This document shows, in pieces, positions 28,475 through 37,895 of a stretch of 64,000 bases of DNA; position 1 is the stretch's first letter, and each line of letters begins with the position of its first letter. The notes beneath the pieces are model-generated. The model was not told the DNA's origin and searched no databases. It saw nothing but the letters and a program-made list of their open reading frames with translations. The stretch is taken from NCBI RefSeq assembly GCF_018736085.1, contig NZ_CP076134.1, positions 4,908,501 through 4,972,500 on the forward strand, read 5' to 3'. Position numbers and translations under genes: made by a program. Origin of the DNA: Bradyrhizobium sediminis. GTDB taxonomy: Bacteria; Pseudomonadota; Alphaproteobacteria; Rhizobiales; Xanthobacteraceae.

Positions 28475-28488
28475 TTGATCTGCATCAA
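28475..28488 (-). promoter_or_regulatory. FNR/FixK-type box
   Basis: TTGATCTGCATCAA, a perfect TTGAT-N4-ATCAA palindrome. On the minus strand a class II start point would fall near 28440, with TACAGA near -10, giving a leader of about 180 nt to the sulfatase that includes the tandem repeats. No gene is visible on the plus side. The regulator is inferred from the motif. Confidence 0.55.
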
Positions 28489-28763
28489 GGACAACTGTCG
28501 AACACGCAATTTGGGTGACCTCGCCTGCATATTAGAACTTGATGAAAAATGTCGGACGTGAGTCCGTAAAGCGTCGAACATGGGCCAAGCACTGCTCATC
28601 GATCTCAATGAGTGAGCGCACGCCCAAGTTCCCTATTGATCTCGCGCCAACTGGTCCGGCCTTTGGCCGGCCGGATGACAGGCTCCAGCGGGCGATCCAG
28701 CAATCGCCGTTACCGCAATTCTCCTCTAGAGTTGCAAAGTACCGGATGCTTCCTGTGACGGCC

Positions 28764-29552
28764 CTACGCTGCGGTCCAGCCGCCGTCGATCGACAGATTG
28801 GCGCCGGTGATTTGCGCCGCGTCGTCGCCGCACAGGAACAGCGCCAACGCCGCCACCTGCTCGGAAGTCACGAACTCCTTGGTCGGCTGCGCTTGCAGCA
28901 GCACGTCGTTGATGACCTGTTCCTTGGTCAGGTTGCGCGCCTTCATGGTGTCGGGGATCTGCTTCTCGACCAGCGGGGTCCAGACGTAGCCGGGTGAGAT
29001 GCAGTTGCAGGTGATCTTGAAGGTCGCGAGCTCCAGCGCCACGGTCTTGGTCAGGCCGGCGATGCCGTGCTTGGCCGAGACGTAGGCCGCCTTGAACGGT
29101 GAGGCCACCAGCGAATGCGCCGAAGCGGTATTGATGATGCGGCCCCAGCCGCGCTTCTTCATGCCCGGCACCGCGGCGCGGATGCCGTAGAACGCCGACG
29201 ACAGGTTGATCGCGATGATCGCTTCCCACTTCTCCGGCGGAAACTCCTCGATCGGCGACACGAACTGGATGCCGGCATTGTTGATGAGGACGTCGACCGA
29301 TCCGAAGGTCTTTTCGCCGAGCGCGACCATTTCGGCGATTTCCGCAGGCCTGGTCATGTCGGCGGGCGAATGCACCGCTTTGACCTTGAAATCCTTCTCG
29401 ATGCCGGCGCGCTCCTTCTCGATGTCGGCGGGCGCGCCCATGCCGTTGAGAACGATATTGGCGCCGGCGCCGGCAAAGGCGCGCGCATATGCCAACCCGA
29501 TGCCGCTGGTCGAGCCGGTCACAACGGCGGTCTTGCCTGTCAACGTACCCAT
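28764..29552 (-). CDS. 3-hydroxybutyrate dehydrogenase
   Basis: 262-aa SDR oxidising 3-hydroxybutyrate to acetoacetate with NAD, a step in using polyhydroxybutyrate or ketone bodies. TGSTSGIGLAYA (cofactor loop), NNAGIQ, NTASAHSLVASPFKAAY with the catalytic Ser and Tyr, SAKHG with the Lys, and the family feature QAQPTKEFVTSEQ plus the C-terminal LSIDGGWTAA. ATG 29552 gives standard length. Five bases separate it from the patatin remnant upstream, so both were one transcription unit. Its last 57 bp are duplicated at 23276. Confidence 0.92.
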   Translation of the reverse strand: MGTLTGKTAVVTGSTSGIGLAYARAFAGAGANIVLNGMGAPADIEKERAGIEKDFKVKAVHSPADMTRPAEIAEMVALGEKTFGSVDVLINNAGIQFVSPIEEFPPEKWEAIIAINLSSAFYGIRAAVPGMKKRGWGRIINTASAHSLVASPFKAAYVSAKHGIAGLTKTVALELATFKITCNCISPGYVWTPLVEKQIPDTMKARNLTKEQVINDVLLQAQPTKEFVTSEQVAALALFLCGDDAAQITGANLSIDGGWTAA

Positions 29553-29557
29553 TCCGT

Positions 29558-30118
29558 CTACTCCTTTTTGCCGTCGAGGGGCCCGGTACCGTCCCTCGTG
29601 AGATCGTAAGTCACCATGGTCTCGCCGGATTGCGGTTGATCGAGCCAGTCCTTGTGGCGCATCGACAGGTGAACGTCGCGCGTGCCCGCGCCCCAGTGCT
29701 CGACCATGCCGACGCGTGAAAAATCGTAATCCTTGGAATTGGATTCGTGGTTCTTGCTGCGGTAGATCAGATGCACCACCGTAACGGTGCTTTCCCTGGC
29801 GGCTTCGCAGAGAATTTCGACCGACGGATCGTTCCTGAGATAATCCGGCAGCTTGCCGATCAATTCGCGCAGCGCCTTGCGGGTGTTGTGAACCTGTTTG
29901 TTCTTGTCGGTGTTCATCCTGGTGCGGCTGGAGAAGCGGATGTCCTTCTCGCGTTCCGCTGCCTCCAGCAACGACACCGGCAGCGGACCGCGGGCGCTGA
30001 ACAGGTCGACCTGGAAGATCAGGAGGTCGCGGTCGAGCTCCTCATCCAGCACGTAGTCGAGCGGCGTCTGCGCCTGCGCGGGCGTTCGTACTGGCGATGG
30101 ATGGAGGCTGTCCGTCAT
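29558..30118 (-). pseudogene. 5'-truncated patatin-like phospholipase: DUF3734 part only
   Basis: 186 aa. From TPLDYVLDEELDRDLL onward it matches the C-terminal half of patatin-like proteins with DUF3734: FQVDLFSARGPLP, KDIRFSSRTRMNTDK, VVHLIYRSKNHESNSKDYDFSR. In full-length relatives this follows the patatin catalytic domain (GxSxG, DGG). Here only about 17 unrelated residues precede it, and a stop codon lies a few codons further upstream. So the catalytic half is lost, cut close to the usual DGGxxSN site. The ORF could still be translated as an orphan domain. Confidence 0.75.
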
Positions 30119-30219
30119 GACATCAGATCAACTATCAGAGAACGTCGTACCGTGGCGTCAGTTGGCGACGGCGTCAATCATCGAAGCCGCGCAGCAGGAT
30201 CACGCCGCGGTTATCGCGC

Positions 30220-30714
30220 CTATGTTGATGCAAGAATGAGCGTCCAGAATACCTTGTACTTGGTATTTGGAGCATAGATCGCCGCGATGCCCAATTTTGT
30301 GACACCGTTTTTCAGCATGTTGGCCTTGTGCGGAGGCGAGTCGCGCCAGCCGGAAAAAGCTTCCGCCAGGGTGTGATATCCGGCCGATACGTTTTCGACC
30401 GCCATCGTTGCCGGGTATCCGGACCCGTTCAGCCGCTTGGCCAGGGGACCCTTGACGTCGTGGTCGAGCTTGTTGCGTTTGGCCATCGCCTGCGACTGCT
30501 GCTCGGCGAGCTTCATCAGTTCGGGATCGACCGCCACGGCGCCGAGGCCGTTGTTCTGCCTGTAGAGCGAGATCATGGAGGCTGCCGCCTGCGGATCGAG
30601 CGTGGCCCCGCCATTGGCCATGCTGAGATACATGATCGGCTGATCCGGAACCGGCGCGTCCCCGACGCAGCCGCCAAGCGCCAATAGCCCGATAATGGCG
30701 ATGATCGCCCGCAT
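30220..30714 (-). CDS. CAP-domain (SCP/PR1) lipoprotein
   Basis: 164-aa protein with a lipoprotein signal (LLALGGC, Cys about residue 15) and a CAP domain (about 45-160). RQNNGLGAVAVDPELMKLAEQQSQAMAKRN, the VENVSAGYHTLAEAFSGWRDSPPHKANML block with the conserved His and Glu, and LGIAAIYAPNTKYKVFWTLI are typical. It is probably anchored on the periplasmic side of a membrane. The family ligand in bacteria is generally unknown. The start at 30714 (MRAIIAIIG) is chosen because it begins the signal. It stands next to the cysA 3' end on the same strand but is not part of that operon. Confidence 0.83.
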   Translation of the reverse strand: MRAIIAIIGLLALGGCVGDAPVPDQPIMYLSMANGGATLDPQAAASMISLYRQNNGLGAVAVDPELMKLAEQQSQAMAKRNKLDHDVKGPLAKRLNGSGYPATMAVENVSAGYHTLAEAFSGWRDSPPHKANMLKNGVTKLGIAAIYAPNTKYKVFWTLILAST

Positions 30715-30787
30715 GATTCGAGATTCCCCCAACCGAATGGGGAGTTGTTGCATACCAACCATGGCTGAATGGTGAACTTTCCGGGCC

Positions 30788-31831
30788 CTAGGCGGCGAAA
30801 ATCCGGTAGCGGCGGGGCTGCAATCCCACGATCTCGCCCGGCTGCAATTCCCGGTCCCGAGGCGCGTCGATCTCGATCACGGTGGTGCCCTCGCCCGCCG
30901 ACAGCGCGACTTCGGCGCGCTGAATCGGGCCGAAGCTGCGGACATGCCGCACCGCGCCCTCGAACGCGCCGCTGCCGGCCGGCCCGATCGCCATGTCGTG
31001 GCGGCGGACGAACAGTTTCGACGCGCCGGAAACAACACCGTCCGCCCCAATATTCAGCGGCTTGCCGCCGAGCCGGACGCAGCCGTTCTGCACCTCCACC
31101 GGCAGCACGATGGACTCGCCGATGAAGCCGTGCACGAAGGCGGTCGCCGGATGGTCGTAGACCTCGCCGGGGGTGCCGATCTGCTCGATGCGGCCCTTAT
31201 CCATCACCACCACCCGGTTGGCGACTTCGAGCGCCTCTTCCTGGTCGTGGGTGACGAAGATCGAGGTCACGTGGATCTCGTGATGCAGCGAGCGCAGCCA
31301 TTGCCGCAGCTCCTTGCGCACCTTGGCGTCGAGCGCGCCGAAGGGTTCGTCGAGCAGGAGGATGCGCGGCTCGATCGCCAGCGCGCGCGCCAGCGCAATG
31401 CGCTGGCGCTGGCCGCCGGACAGCTGGCTCGGATATCGGCTGGACAGCCAGTCGAGTTGCACCAGATCCAGCAATTCCTTGACGCGGGCGCGGATCGCGG
31501 CCTCGTCCTTGCGGACCGCGCGGGGCTGCACCCTCAGGCCGAAGGCGACGTTCTCGAACACCGTCATGTGCCGGAACAGCGCGTAGTGCTGGAACACGAA
31601 TCCGACGTGGCGCTCGCTGGCGCCATGGGCGAGCGCATTCTCGCCGTCGAACGAAACCTCGCCGGAATCAGGCCAGTCCAGTCCCGCGATGATCCGCAGC
31701 AGCGTGGTCTTGCCCGACCCCGACGGCCCGAGCAACGCCAGCAGTTCGCCGTCGTCGACCTTCAGGTCGACGCCGTCGAGAGCGGCGAACGCTCCGAATT
31801 TCTTCACGATGTTCTTGACTTCAATCGTCAC
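30788..31831 (-). CDS. cysA: Sulfate/thiosulfate ABC transporter ATP-binding protein
   Basis: 347-aa ATPase driving sulfate import. Walker [12 protein letters not shown] (about 36-46), Q-loop FVFQHYALF, signature [14 protein letters not shown], Walker [13 protein letters not shown], and the H-loop in [10 protein letters not shown]-terminal TOBE-like domain (about 240-347) follows. It overlaps the 3' end of cysW by 11 bp, the last gene of sbp-cysT-cysW-cysA. High confidence because of the four-gene context. Confidence 0.95.
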   Translation of the reverse strand: MTIEVKNIVKKFGAFAALDGVDLKVDDGELLALLGPSGSGKTTLLRIIAGLDWPDSGEVSFDGENALAHGASERHVGFVFQHYALFRHMTVFENVAFGLRVQPRAVRKDEAAIRARVKELLDLVQLDWLSSRYPSQLSGGQRQRIALARALAIEPRILLLDEPFGALDAKVRKELRQWLRSLHHEIHVTSIFVTHDQEEALEVANRVVVMDKGRIEQIGTPGEVYDHPATAFVHGFIGESIVLPVEVQNGCVRLGGKPLNIGADGVVSGASKLFVRRHDMAIGPAGSGAFEGAVRHVRSFGPIQRAEVALSAGEGTTVIEIDAPRDRELQPGEIVGLQPRRYRIFAA

Positions 31832-32690
31832 GCGGAATTTGCCCTTCGTCCAGACGCCGTTCGAGAATCGTTTTCACCACCAGCGTGATCAGTGCCAGCA
31901 TCGCCAGCAGCGAGGCAATCGCGAACGACGATACGAATTGATATTCATTATAGAGGATCTCTACCAAGAGCGGCATGGTGTTGGTCTCGCCGCGAATATG
32001 GCCCGACACCACCGACACCGCGCCGAACTCGCCCATCGCCCGCGCATTGCATAGCAGTACGCCGTATAGCACGCCCCATTTGATATTGGGCAAAGTGACG
32101 CGGAAGAAGGTTTGCAAGCCCGACGCGCCGAGCGAGATCGCGGCCTCTTCCTCGAGGGTGCCCTGCTCCTGCATCAGCGGAATCAGCGCGCGTGCGACGA
32201 AGGGAAACGTCACGAAAATGGTCGCGAGCGCAATGCCCGGCACCGCGAACAGCACGTGGACGTTATGAGCCTGCAGCCAGGGCCCCCAATAACCCTGCGC
32301 GCCGAACAGCAGCACGAACACCAGGCCCGAAATGACAGGGCTCACCGAAAACGGCAGATCGATCAGCGAGATCAGGAAGGTCTTGCCACGAAAGTCGAAT
32401 TTGGCGATCGCCCAGGCAGCGACCACCCCGAACACCAGATTGAGGCCGACCGAAATCGCCGCCACTATCAGCGTCAGCCTGATCGCCGACAGCGCCTCCG
32501 GATCGGAAAGCGCAGCAAGATACGCGCCAATCCCCTTGGAAAATGCCTGCGCAAATACCACGACCAGCGGCAGCACGACGAACACCGTCAGGAATGCGAC
32601 CGCGATCACGATGATGACGATGCGAACGAACCTCGGCTCGGTCCGCAGATCGTCCTGTGCCGAGCTGAGCGAGAGTTGCGGCTGATTCAT
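31821..32690 (-). CDS. cysW: Sulfate ABC transporter permease CysW
   Basis: 289-aa inner-membrane permease with six predicted helices. The EAA loop ([28 protein letters not shown]) contacts Cys[37 protein letters not shown] is characteristic of CysW. The start at 32690 (MNQPQLSL) is taken over an extension into the cysT end. Six bases lie between it and cysT. Confidence 0.95.
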   Translation of the reverse strand: MNQPQLSLSSAQDDLRTEPRFVRIVIIVIAVAFLTVFVVLPLVVVFAQAFSKGIGAYLAALSDPEALSAIRLTLIVAAISVGLNLVFGVVAAWAIAKFDFRGKTFLISLIDLPFSVSPVISGLVFVLLFGAQGYWGPWLQAHNVHVLFAVPGIALATIFVTFPFVARALIPLMQEQGTLEEEAAISLGASGLQTFFRVTLPNIKWGVLYGVLLCNARAMGEFGAVSVVSGHIRGETNTMPLLVEILYNEYQFVSSFAIASLLAMLALITLVVKTILERRLDEGQIPRDD

Positions 32691-32695
32691 CCGGA

Positions 32696-33538
32696 TCAGC
32701 CTCCATGCGCGGGAATGCGGATTTGCGCCCAACGCTGCAGGCGATTGACCGCGAAGATGATCAGGAACGACGCCACCAGCATCACGACGGCGATCGCGGT
32801 CGCGTCGGCATAGCGGAATTCCGACAGCCGGATCACGATCAGCAGCGGCGCTATTTCAGAGACGTTCGGCAGATTGCCGGCAATGAAGATGACCGAACCA
32901 TACTCGCCGACGGCGCGCGCGAACGCCAGCGCGAAGCCGGTCAGCAGCGCCGGAGTGAGGCTCGGCAGGATCACTTTCGAAACCGTATGCCAGCGGTTGG
33001 CCCCAAGGCTGGCGGCGGCCTCCTCGATTTCGGCGTCCAGATCGATCAGCACCGGCTGCACCGTCCTCACCACGAAGGGAATGCCGATGAAGATCATGGC
33101 GATGAAGATGCCGACGGGCGTGAACGCCACCTTGATGCCGAGTTCGGCCAGCGGCGCCCCCAGCCAGCCCTTTTGCGCAAACAGCGAGGTCAATGCGACG
33201 CCGGCCACCGCGGTCGGCAACGCAAAGGGAACATCGACGATGGCGTCGAACAGCCGGCGGCCCGGAAACCGGTATCGCACCAGCGCCCAGACGATGATCA
33301 TGCCCATTACCAGGTTGACCAGCGCGGCGGCGAAGGCGAGGCCGAACGAAATCCTCAGCGCATTCAGGGTGCGGCGGCTGGTGAGGATGGCCCAGAATTG
33401 ATCGAGGCTCAGCTCGAAGGTCTTCAGGAACAGGCCGGCGAGCGGAATCAGGATGATGACGGAGAGCCAGGTCAGCGTCAGTCCCATGGTGAGACCAAAG
33501 CCTGGCAATGTACTGCGCCGTCCCTCCCCTCCGCTCAC
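32696..33538 (-). CDS. cysT: Sulfate ABC transporter permease CysT
   Basis: 280-aa inner-membrane permease, partner of CysW. Six helices; the EAA loop [56 protein letters not shown] is the CysT-type C-terminal block. The start is GTG at 33538 (MSGGEGRR) 27 bp after the sbp stop, which fits the operon. The protein is also called CysU. Confidence 0.95.
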   Translation of the reverse strand: MSGGEGRRSTLPGFGLTMGLTLTWLSVIILIPLAGLFLKTFELSLDQFWAILTSRRTLNALRISFGLAFAAALVNLVMGMIIVWALVRYRFPGRRLFDAIVDVPFALPTAVAGVALTSLFAQKGWLGAPLAELGIKVAFTPVGIFIAMIFIGIPFVVRTVQPVLIDLDAEIEEAAASLGANRWHTVSKVILPSLTPALLTGFALAFARAVGEYGSVIFIAGNLPNVSEIAPLLIVIRLSEFRYADATAIAVVMLVASFLIIFAVNRLQRWAQIRIPAHGG

Positions 33539-33565
33539 AATGCCCTCTGCTTCCGCTTCACCGGA

Positions 33566-34555
33566 TCAGTTCTTGTAGATCTGGTCGAAAACGCCGCCCT
33601 CGGCGAAGTGTTCCTTCTGCGCCCGGGTCCAGCCGCCGAACACCTCGTCGATGGTGAACAATTCGACCTTGGCGAAGGATTTCTCGTATTCCTTCGCAAT
33701 CTCGGAATCGCGCGGACGATAGGAATTGCGTGCGGCAATTTCCTGACCTTCCCTGGTATACCAGTACTTAAGATAGGCCTCGGCCGCGGGGCGGGTGCCC
33801 TTCTTGTCGGCAACCCGGTCAACGACCGACACCGGAGGCTCCGCCAGGATCGACAGCGGCGGCGCGACGATCTCGAACTTGTCCTTGCCGAATTCGCGCT
33901 GGGCTAGAAACGCCTCGTTCTCCCAGGCCAGCAGCACGTCGCCGACGCCGCGTTCCACGAAAGTGACGGTCGAGCCGCGGGCGCCGGTATCCAGCACCGG
34001 CACATTCTTGAAGATGTCGCCGACAAACTGCCTTGCCTTGTCGGCGGAGCCGAATTTTTTCAGCGCGTGGCCCCAGGCGGCCAGATAGTTCCAGCGTGCG
34101 CCGCCCGAAGTCTTGGGGTTCGGTGTGATGACGCTGACGCCGGATTTGATCAAATCGTCCCAGTCCTTGATGCCCTTGGGATTACCCTTGCGCACCAGGA
34201 AAACGATGGTCGAGGTGTAGGGCGAGGCGTTCAGCGGCAGGCGCTTCTGCCAGTCGGCGGGGATCAAACCCTTAGCTGCGATGGCGTCGATATCATAGGC
34301 GAGCGCGATCGTGACGACGTCGGCCTGCAGGCCGTCGATCACGGCGCGCGCCTGCGAGCCGGAACCCCCATGCGACTGCTTGATCTCGATGCTCTTGCCG
34401 GTTTCCTTCTGGTAGGCAGCGGCAAACGCCTTGTTGAATTCCGCATAGAGTTCGCGCGTCGGATCGTACGACACATTGAGCAGCGTGACGTCGGCAGCAA
34501 ATGCAGAACTTGCCCAGAGCAATCCCGCAAGGAGGGGCAAAATACGACGAACCAT
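33566..34555 (-). CDS. Periplasmic sulfate-binding protein
   Basis: 329-aa secreted binding protein, first gene of the sulfate transporter operon. Signal peptide 1-20 ([10 protein letters not shown]), then [32 protein letters not shown] (ligand loop), [17 protein letters not shown] and [24 protein letters not shown], all diagnostic of the Sbp/CysP family. ATG 34555 follows GGAGACTGAG; an ATG at 34567 is possible. Sulfate versus thiosulfate preference cannot be read from sequence. Confidence 0.93.
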   Translation of the reverse strand: MVRRILPLLAGLLWASSAFAADVTLLNVSYDPTRELYAEFNKAFAAAYQKETGKSIEIKQSHGGSGSQARAVIDGLQADVVTIALAYDIDAIAAKGLIPADWQKRLPLNASPYTSTIVFLVRKGNPKGIKDWDDLIKSGVSVITPNPKTSGGARWNYLAAWGHALKKFGSADKARQFVGDIFKNVPVLDTGARGSTVTFVERGVGDVLLAWENEAFLAQREFGKDKFEIVAPPLSILAEPPVSVVDRVADKKGTRPAAEAYLKYWYTREGQEIAARNSYRPRDSEIAKEYEKSFAKVELFTIDEVFGGWTRAQKEHFAEGGVFDQIYKN

Positions 34556-34680
34556 CTCAGTCTCCATCCGGCCAGACGACGGCATTGTTATCGAAAGCAC
34601 GAGGGACATAACTCGCGATGAAGACGCTTCAAGTCAACGAAACCGCATTTCTTTGTTTGCGGTGCGGCAGCGTCATTGTC

Positions 34681-35415
34681 CTATGAAGTCTTGATGGTGT
34701 GAATGCCGCATTCTGTCTTGGTTCTGCCGCGCCAGCGGCCGGCGCGCGCATCCTCTCCCGCCGAGGTTCGGCTGGTGCAGGGCATGCAGCCGACCGAGAG
34801 GAACCCCGATGCGGCGAGCGGATGCGGCGGCAATTTTGCCAGCGCGTAGATCGCCTCAATATCCTCGCGCGAGACATTGGCGAACGGATTGAATTTGAGC
34901 CTGATACCGTCGTCTTCGACGACCGGAATGTCGGCGCGCAGGCCGCCCTGGAAACGCTTGCGGCCGTTGATCCAGGCCGAGAACGGAGCCAGCGCGCGGG
35001 CCAACGGCTCCACCTTGCGAATACGGCAGCAGGCATCGGGATCAGAGAACCACAATTCGCGCTCCGGATCCTCGCGCGTCAGCGTCTCTTCCAACGGCTT
35101 GATCGAACGGACATCGCGCAGTCCCAGGGTCGCGATCAGCGTGTCGCGATAGGCCAGCGTCTCCTCGAACAGCCATCCGGTGTCGAGAAAGATCACCGGT
35201 ATCGCCGGATCGACATCGGCCATCACCTTGAGCAGCGCTGCCGATTCGGTGCCGAACGACGAGACCAGCGCGAGGCGCTCACGGCCGACGGCCTTCAGGG
35301 CGGCTGCGACCACTTCCGCCGGCGCGGCGTTGCGGAGCGCGCGATCGAGCTCGTCGGCCGACGGCAAGCCCGCCGGGCGCACGGCCCGCTCCGACGACGC
35401 CTGATGTGCACTCAC
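34681..35415 (-). CDS. cysH: Adenylyl-sulfate (APS) reductase, iron-sulfur type
   Basis: 244-aa enzyme that reduces activated sulfate to sulfite with thioredoxin-type donors. The core shows SSFGTESAALLKV, FLDTGWLFEET and NGRKRFQGGLR. Four cysteines in CC (ACCRIRK) and CxxC (GCMPCT) are those of the [4Fe-4S] cluster found in APS reductases and absent from PAPS reductases. The C-terminal TKTECGIH carries the catalytic Cys. It overlaps the DUF934 gene by 4 bp (ATGA), so translation is coupled. The substrate preference for APS is inferred from the cluster motif. Confidence 0.92.
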   Translation of the reverse strand: MSAHQASSERAVRPAGLPSADELDRALRNAAPAEVVAAALKAVGRERLALVSSFGTESAALLKVMADVDPAIPVIFLDTGWLFEETLAYRDTLIATLGLRDVRSIKPLEETLTREDPERELWFSDPDACCRIRKVEPLARALAPFSAWINGRKRFQGGLRADIPVVEDDGIRLKFNPFANVSREDIEAIYALAKLPPHPLAASGFLSVGCMPCTSRTSAGEDARAGRWRGRTKTECGIHTIKTS

Positions 35416-35927
35416 TGGCCGGCACTCTCCGAATGACGCAGTTGCATCCGCCGGTGCAGCGCGGTGATGCGGCCGTCGCCGGTCGGCTGGTAGAACACCG
35501 AGTAGCGCTTGACGGTCGCGGCAAACGCCTCCGCGTCGCTTTCCTTCTTCACCTCGAAGGCGTCGAAGCCCGCGCGCAGCATGAATACGAACTGGTCGCG
35601 CAGCACCTGTCCGGTGGCGCGCAACTCGCCGCGATAGCCGTGGCGCTCCCGCAGCACACGCGCCTGGCTGTAGGCGCGGCCATCGCGGAAGCTCGGAAAC
35701 GCCAGCGCGACCACCGCAAGCCGGTCGAGCCAGGGCACGAGATCGTCGACGTCGCGGTTGTTCGGCCAGACCACCCCGAGCTTGCCGGCGCGGCGCGACA
35801 GCGCCTCGGCATCGCCGAGAAAGCGCGCGGCAGAGATCAGGATAGCGCCATCGCCCGGAAGCTCGGCGTCGTCGGCCACAGGAACGAAGGTATCGGCGGT
35901 GATTTTTCCGCCCTTAACGAGTGGCAT
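35412..35927 (-). CDS. DUF934 family protein of sulfite-reduction operon
   Basis: 171-aa protein. The family core WPNNRDVDDLVPWLDRLAVVALAFPSFRDGRAYSQARVLRERHGYRGELRATGQVLRDQFVFMLRAGFDAFEV is DUF934, regularly encoded between sulfite reductase and APS reductase genes in proteobacteria. Its biochemical job is not established; a role in assembly or regulation of the reductase is likely from context. It overlaps cysI by 14 bp and cysH by 4 bp. No cofactor motif is seen. Confidence 0.88.
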   Translation of the reverse strand: MPLVKGGKITADTFVPVADDAELPGDGAILISAARFLGDAEALSRRAGKLGVVWPNNRDVDDLVPWLDRLAVVALAFPSFRDGRAYSQARVLRERHGYRGELRATGQVLRDQFVFMLRAGFDAFEVKKESDAEAFAATVKRYSVFYQPTGDGRITALHRRMQLRHSESAGQ

Positions 35928-37569
35928 AGACCCGCTCCCTGAAAGGTTCGACGCCGAGCCGCTTCACCGTGTCGATGAAAAGCTCGTCGGGACGCGCGCG
36001 CAGCGCGAGGTAAGCTTCGACAATATCCTCGACCACGTCGGCGACTTCGCCATAGGGCACCGCCGGCCCGATCAAGGTTCCGACCTCGGCGTTTTCGTCG
36101 GCGCGGCCGCCAATCGTGATCTGGTAGAACTCCTCGCCGTTCTTCTCGACGCCGAGAATGCCGATATGGCCGACGTGATGATGGCCGCAGGCGTTGATGC
36201 AGCCGGAAATATTGATGTGCAGCGGCCCGATCAGATTGGCGGTGTCGTGATTGGCGAAGCGCCGCGTCAACTCCTGCGCGATCGGGATCGATCGCGCGTT
36301 GGCGAGCGAGCAGTAGTCCAGCCCCGGGCAGGCGATGACATCGGAGACCAGATTGATGTTCGGGGTGGCCACGCCGATCTTGTCGAGCGCCTTCCACAGC
36401 GCGGGCAAATCGCGCTTGGCGACGTGGGGCAGTGCGAGATTCTGCTCGTGGCTGACGCGGATTTCGCCGAAGGAATATTGGTCGGCGAGATCGGCGATCG
36501 CGTCCATCTGGTCGGCGGTGGCATCGCCCGGCGGCCCGCCCACCGGCTTCAGCGACAGCGTCACGATCGAATAGCCCTGAACCTTGTGCGTGAACACCGA
36601 GTTCTTGCGCCAGCGCTCGAACAGCGGATCATGCGCCGCCTTCTTCAGTTCCTCCGGCATATGCGGCAATTTTTCGTAGGCCGGATAGGAAAAGCGCGAG
36701 CGGATATCCTCGATGACGGCATCGTCGATCGCCAGCGCGCTGTCGCGCATCTGCAGCCACTCGTCCTCGACCTCCTTGGCGAACTTCTCGATGCCGAGCT
36801 CGTGCACCAGGATCTTGATGCGCGCCTTGTAGATGTTGTCGCGGCGGCCGTACTGGTTGTAGACGCGCAGGATCGCCTCGACATAGCTGAGGAGATCGTG
36901 GCCGTGCACGAACGGCTTGATCGTCTTGCCGATGAACGGCGTGCGGCCGAGGCCGCCGCCGACCAGCACCTCGAAACCGGTCTCACCTTCCGCGTTCTTG
37001 TGCAGGCGAAGCCCGATATCGTGCACCTTGATCGCCGCCCGGTCGTGCGCGGACGCGGTGATGGCGAACTTGAACTTGCGCGGCAGGAAGGAAAACTCCG
37101 GATGCAGCGTCGTGTATTGCCGCAGCAGTTCGGACCAGATCCGGGGATCCTCGATCTCGCCCGGCGCGACGCCGGCCCATTGGTCCGAGGTGACGTTGCG
37201 GGTGTTGTTGCCTGACGTCTGCATGGCGTGAATGCCGACTTCGGCGAGATCGGCCAGCGCGTCCGGCAGTTCGGCGAGCTTGATCCAGTTGAACTGGATG
37301 TTCTGCCGGGTGGTGAAATGGCCGTAGCCGCGGTCATATTTCCGCGCCACATGGGCGAGCCGCCGCAACTGCACCGACGACAGCGTGCCGTAGGGGATCG
37401 CGACCCGGAACATATAGGCATGCAGCTGCAGATAGACGCCGTTCTGCAGCCGCAGCATCTTGAATTCGTCCTCGGTGAGTTCGCCGGACAGCCGGCGCTT
37501 CACCTGATCGCGGAATTCCGAAACACGTTCGTTGATGAGCGTGCGGTCGAGTTCGTCATATGCGTACAT
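35914..37569 (-). CDS. cysI: Assimilatory sulfite reductase (siroheme, [4Fe-4S])
   Basis: 551-aa enzyme reducing sulfite to sulfide. Two ferredoxin-like half-domains and two siroheme-binding domains are present. The cluster ligands appear as CPGLDYC and GCINACGHHH. GHFTTRQNIQFNWI and TSGNNTRNVTSD bind siroheme and substrate. Nitrite reductases look similar, but the setting with cysG, DUF934 and cysH supports sulfite. ATG 37569 is 11 bp from the DUF2849 gene. The electron donor (flavoprotein or ferredoxin) is not encoded here. Confidence 0.93.
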   Translation of the reverse strand: MYAYDELDRTLINERVSEFRDQVKRRLSGELTEDEFKMLRLQNGVYLQLHAYMFRVAIPYGTLSSVQLRRLAHVARKYDRGYGHFTTRQNIQFNWIKLAELPDALADLAEVGIHAMQTSGNNTRNVTSDQWAGVAPGEIEDPRIWSELLRQYTTLHPEFSFLPRKFKFAITASAHDRAAIKVHDIGLRLHKNAEGETGFEVLVGGGLGRTPFIGKTIKPFVHGHDLLSYVEAILRVYNQYGRRDNIYKARIKILVHELGIEKFAKEVEDEWLQMRDSALAIDDAVIEDIRSRFSYPAYEKLPHMPEELKKAAHDPLFERWRKNSVFTHKVQGYSIVTLSLKPVGGPPGDATADQMDAIADLADQYSFGEIRVSHEQNLALPHVAKRDLPALWKALDKIGVATPNINLVSDVIACPGLDYCSLANARSIPIAQELTRRFANHDTANLIGPLHINISGCINACGHHHVGHIGILGVEKNGEEFYQITIGGRADENAEVGTLIGPAVPYGEVADVVEDIVEAYLALRARPDELFIDTVKRLGVEPFRERVYATR

Positions 37570-37580
37570 TGACTGATGCC

Positions 37581-37895
37581 TTATGCCGGAACCGGCAGAT
37601 CGATGGTGACGCCCTGCAGCCGGATGTGTTCGCGCAGATTGCCGGGCTTGATCTTGCCGGAGTCCTTGACCTCGACCGGCGCGATATAGGCACCGACCGC
37701 GCCGACGTCGTCGGCGACCGATTCGGCCAGCAGCGCGCGGGCTTCATCGGCGGTGCGAACGATCGCCGCATCCGACAGCTCGGCCGACCATCCCTTCGCG
37801 GCCGTGCGCCAGATCACGATGCCATCCCAGGTGCGGTTGGCGGTCACGACGGAAGGGCCGGTTATCTTGATCTTTTGTTGCAGCGGAGAGGTCAT
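37581..37895 (-). CDS. DUF2849 family protein
   Basis: 104-aa protein of the DUF2849 family, found next to sulfite reductase genes in alphaproteobacteria. It opens with GPSVVTANRTWDGIVIWRT and ends KPGNLREHIRLQGVTIDLP. It has no catalytic motif and no export signal. Its start overlaps the cysG stop by 4 bp, so it is translated with cysG and cysI. Function unknown; a siroheme- or reductase-related role is inferred from position. Confidence 0.85.
   Translation of the reverse strand: MTSPLQQKIKITGPSVVTANRTWDGIVIWRTAAKGWSAELSDAAIVRTADEARALLAESVADDVGAVGAYIAPVEVKDSGKIKPGNLREHIRLQGVTIDLPVPA

Noticed and set aside
28351..28608. 85-codon minus-strand ORF upstream of the sulfatase
   Set aside because: It covers the tandem repeats and the FNR-type box, has no ribosome-binding site and no recognisable sequence.
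28539..28997. Plus-strand ORF downstream of the FNR-type box
   Set aside because: After about 25 codons it runs through an interspersed repeat and then antisense to the dehydrogenase gene.
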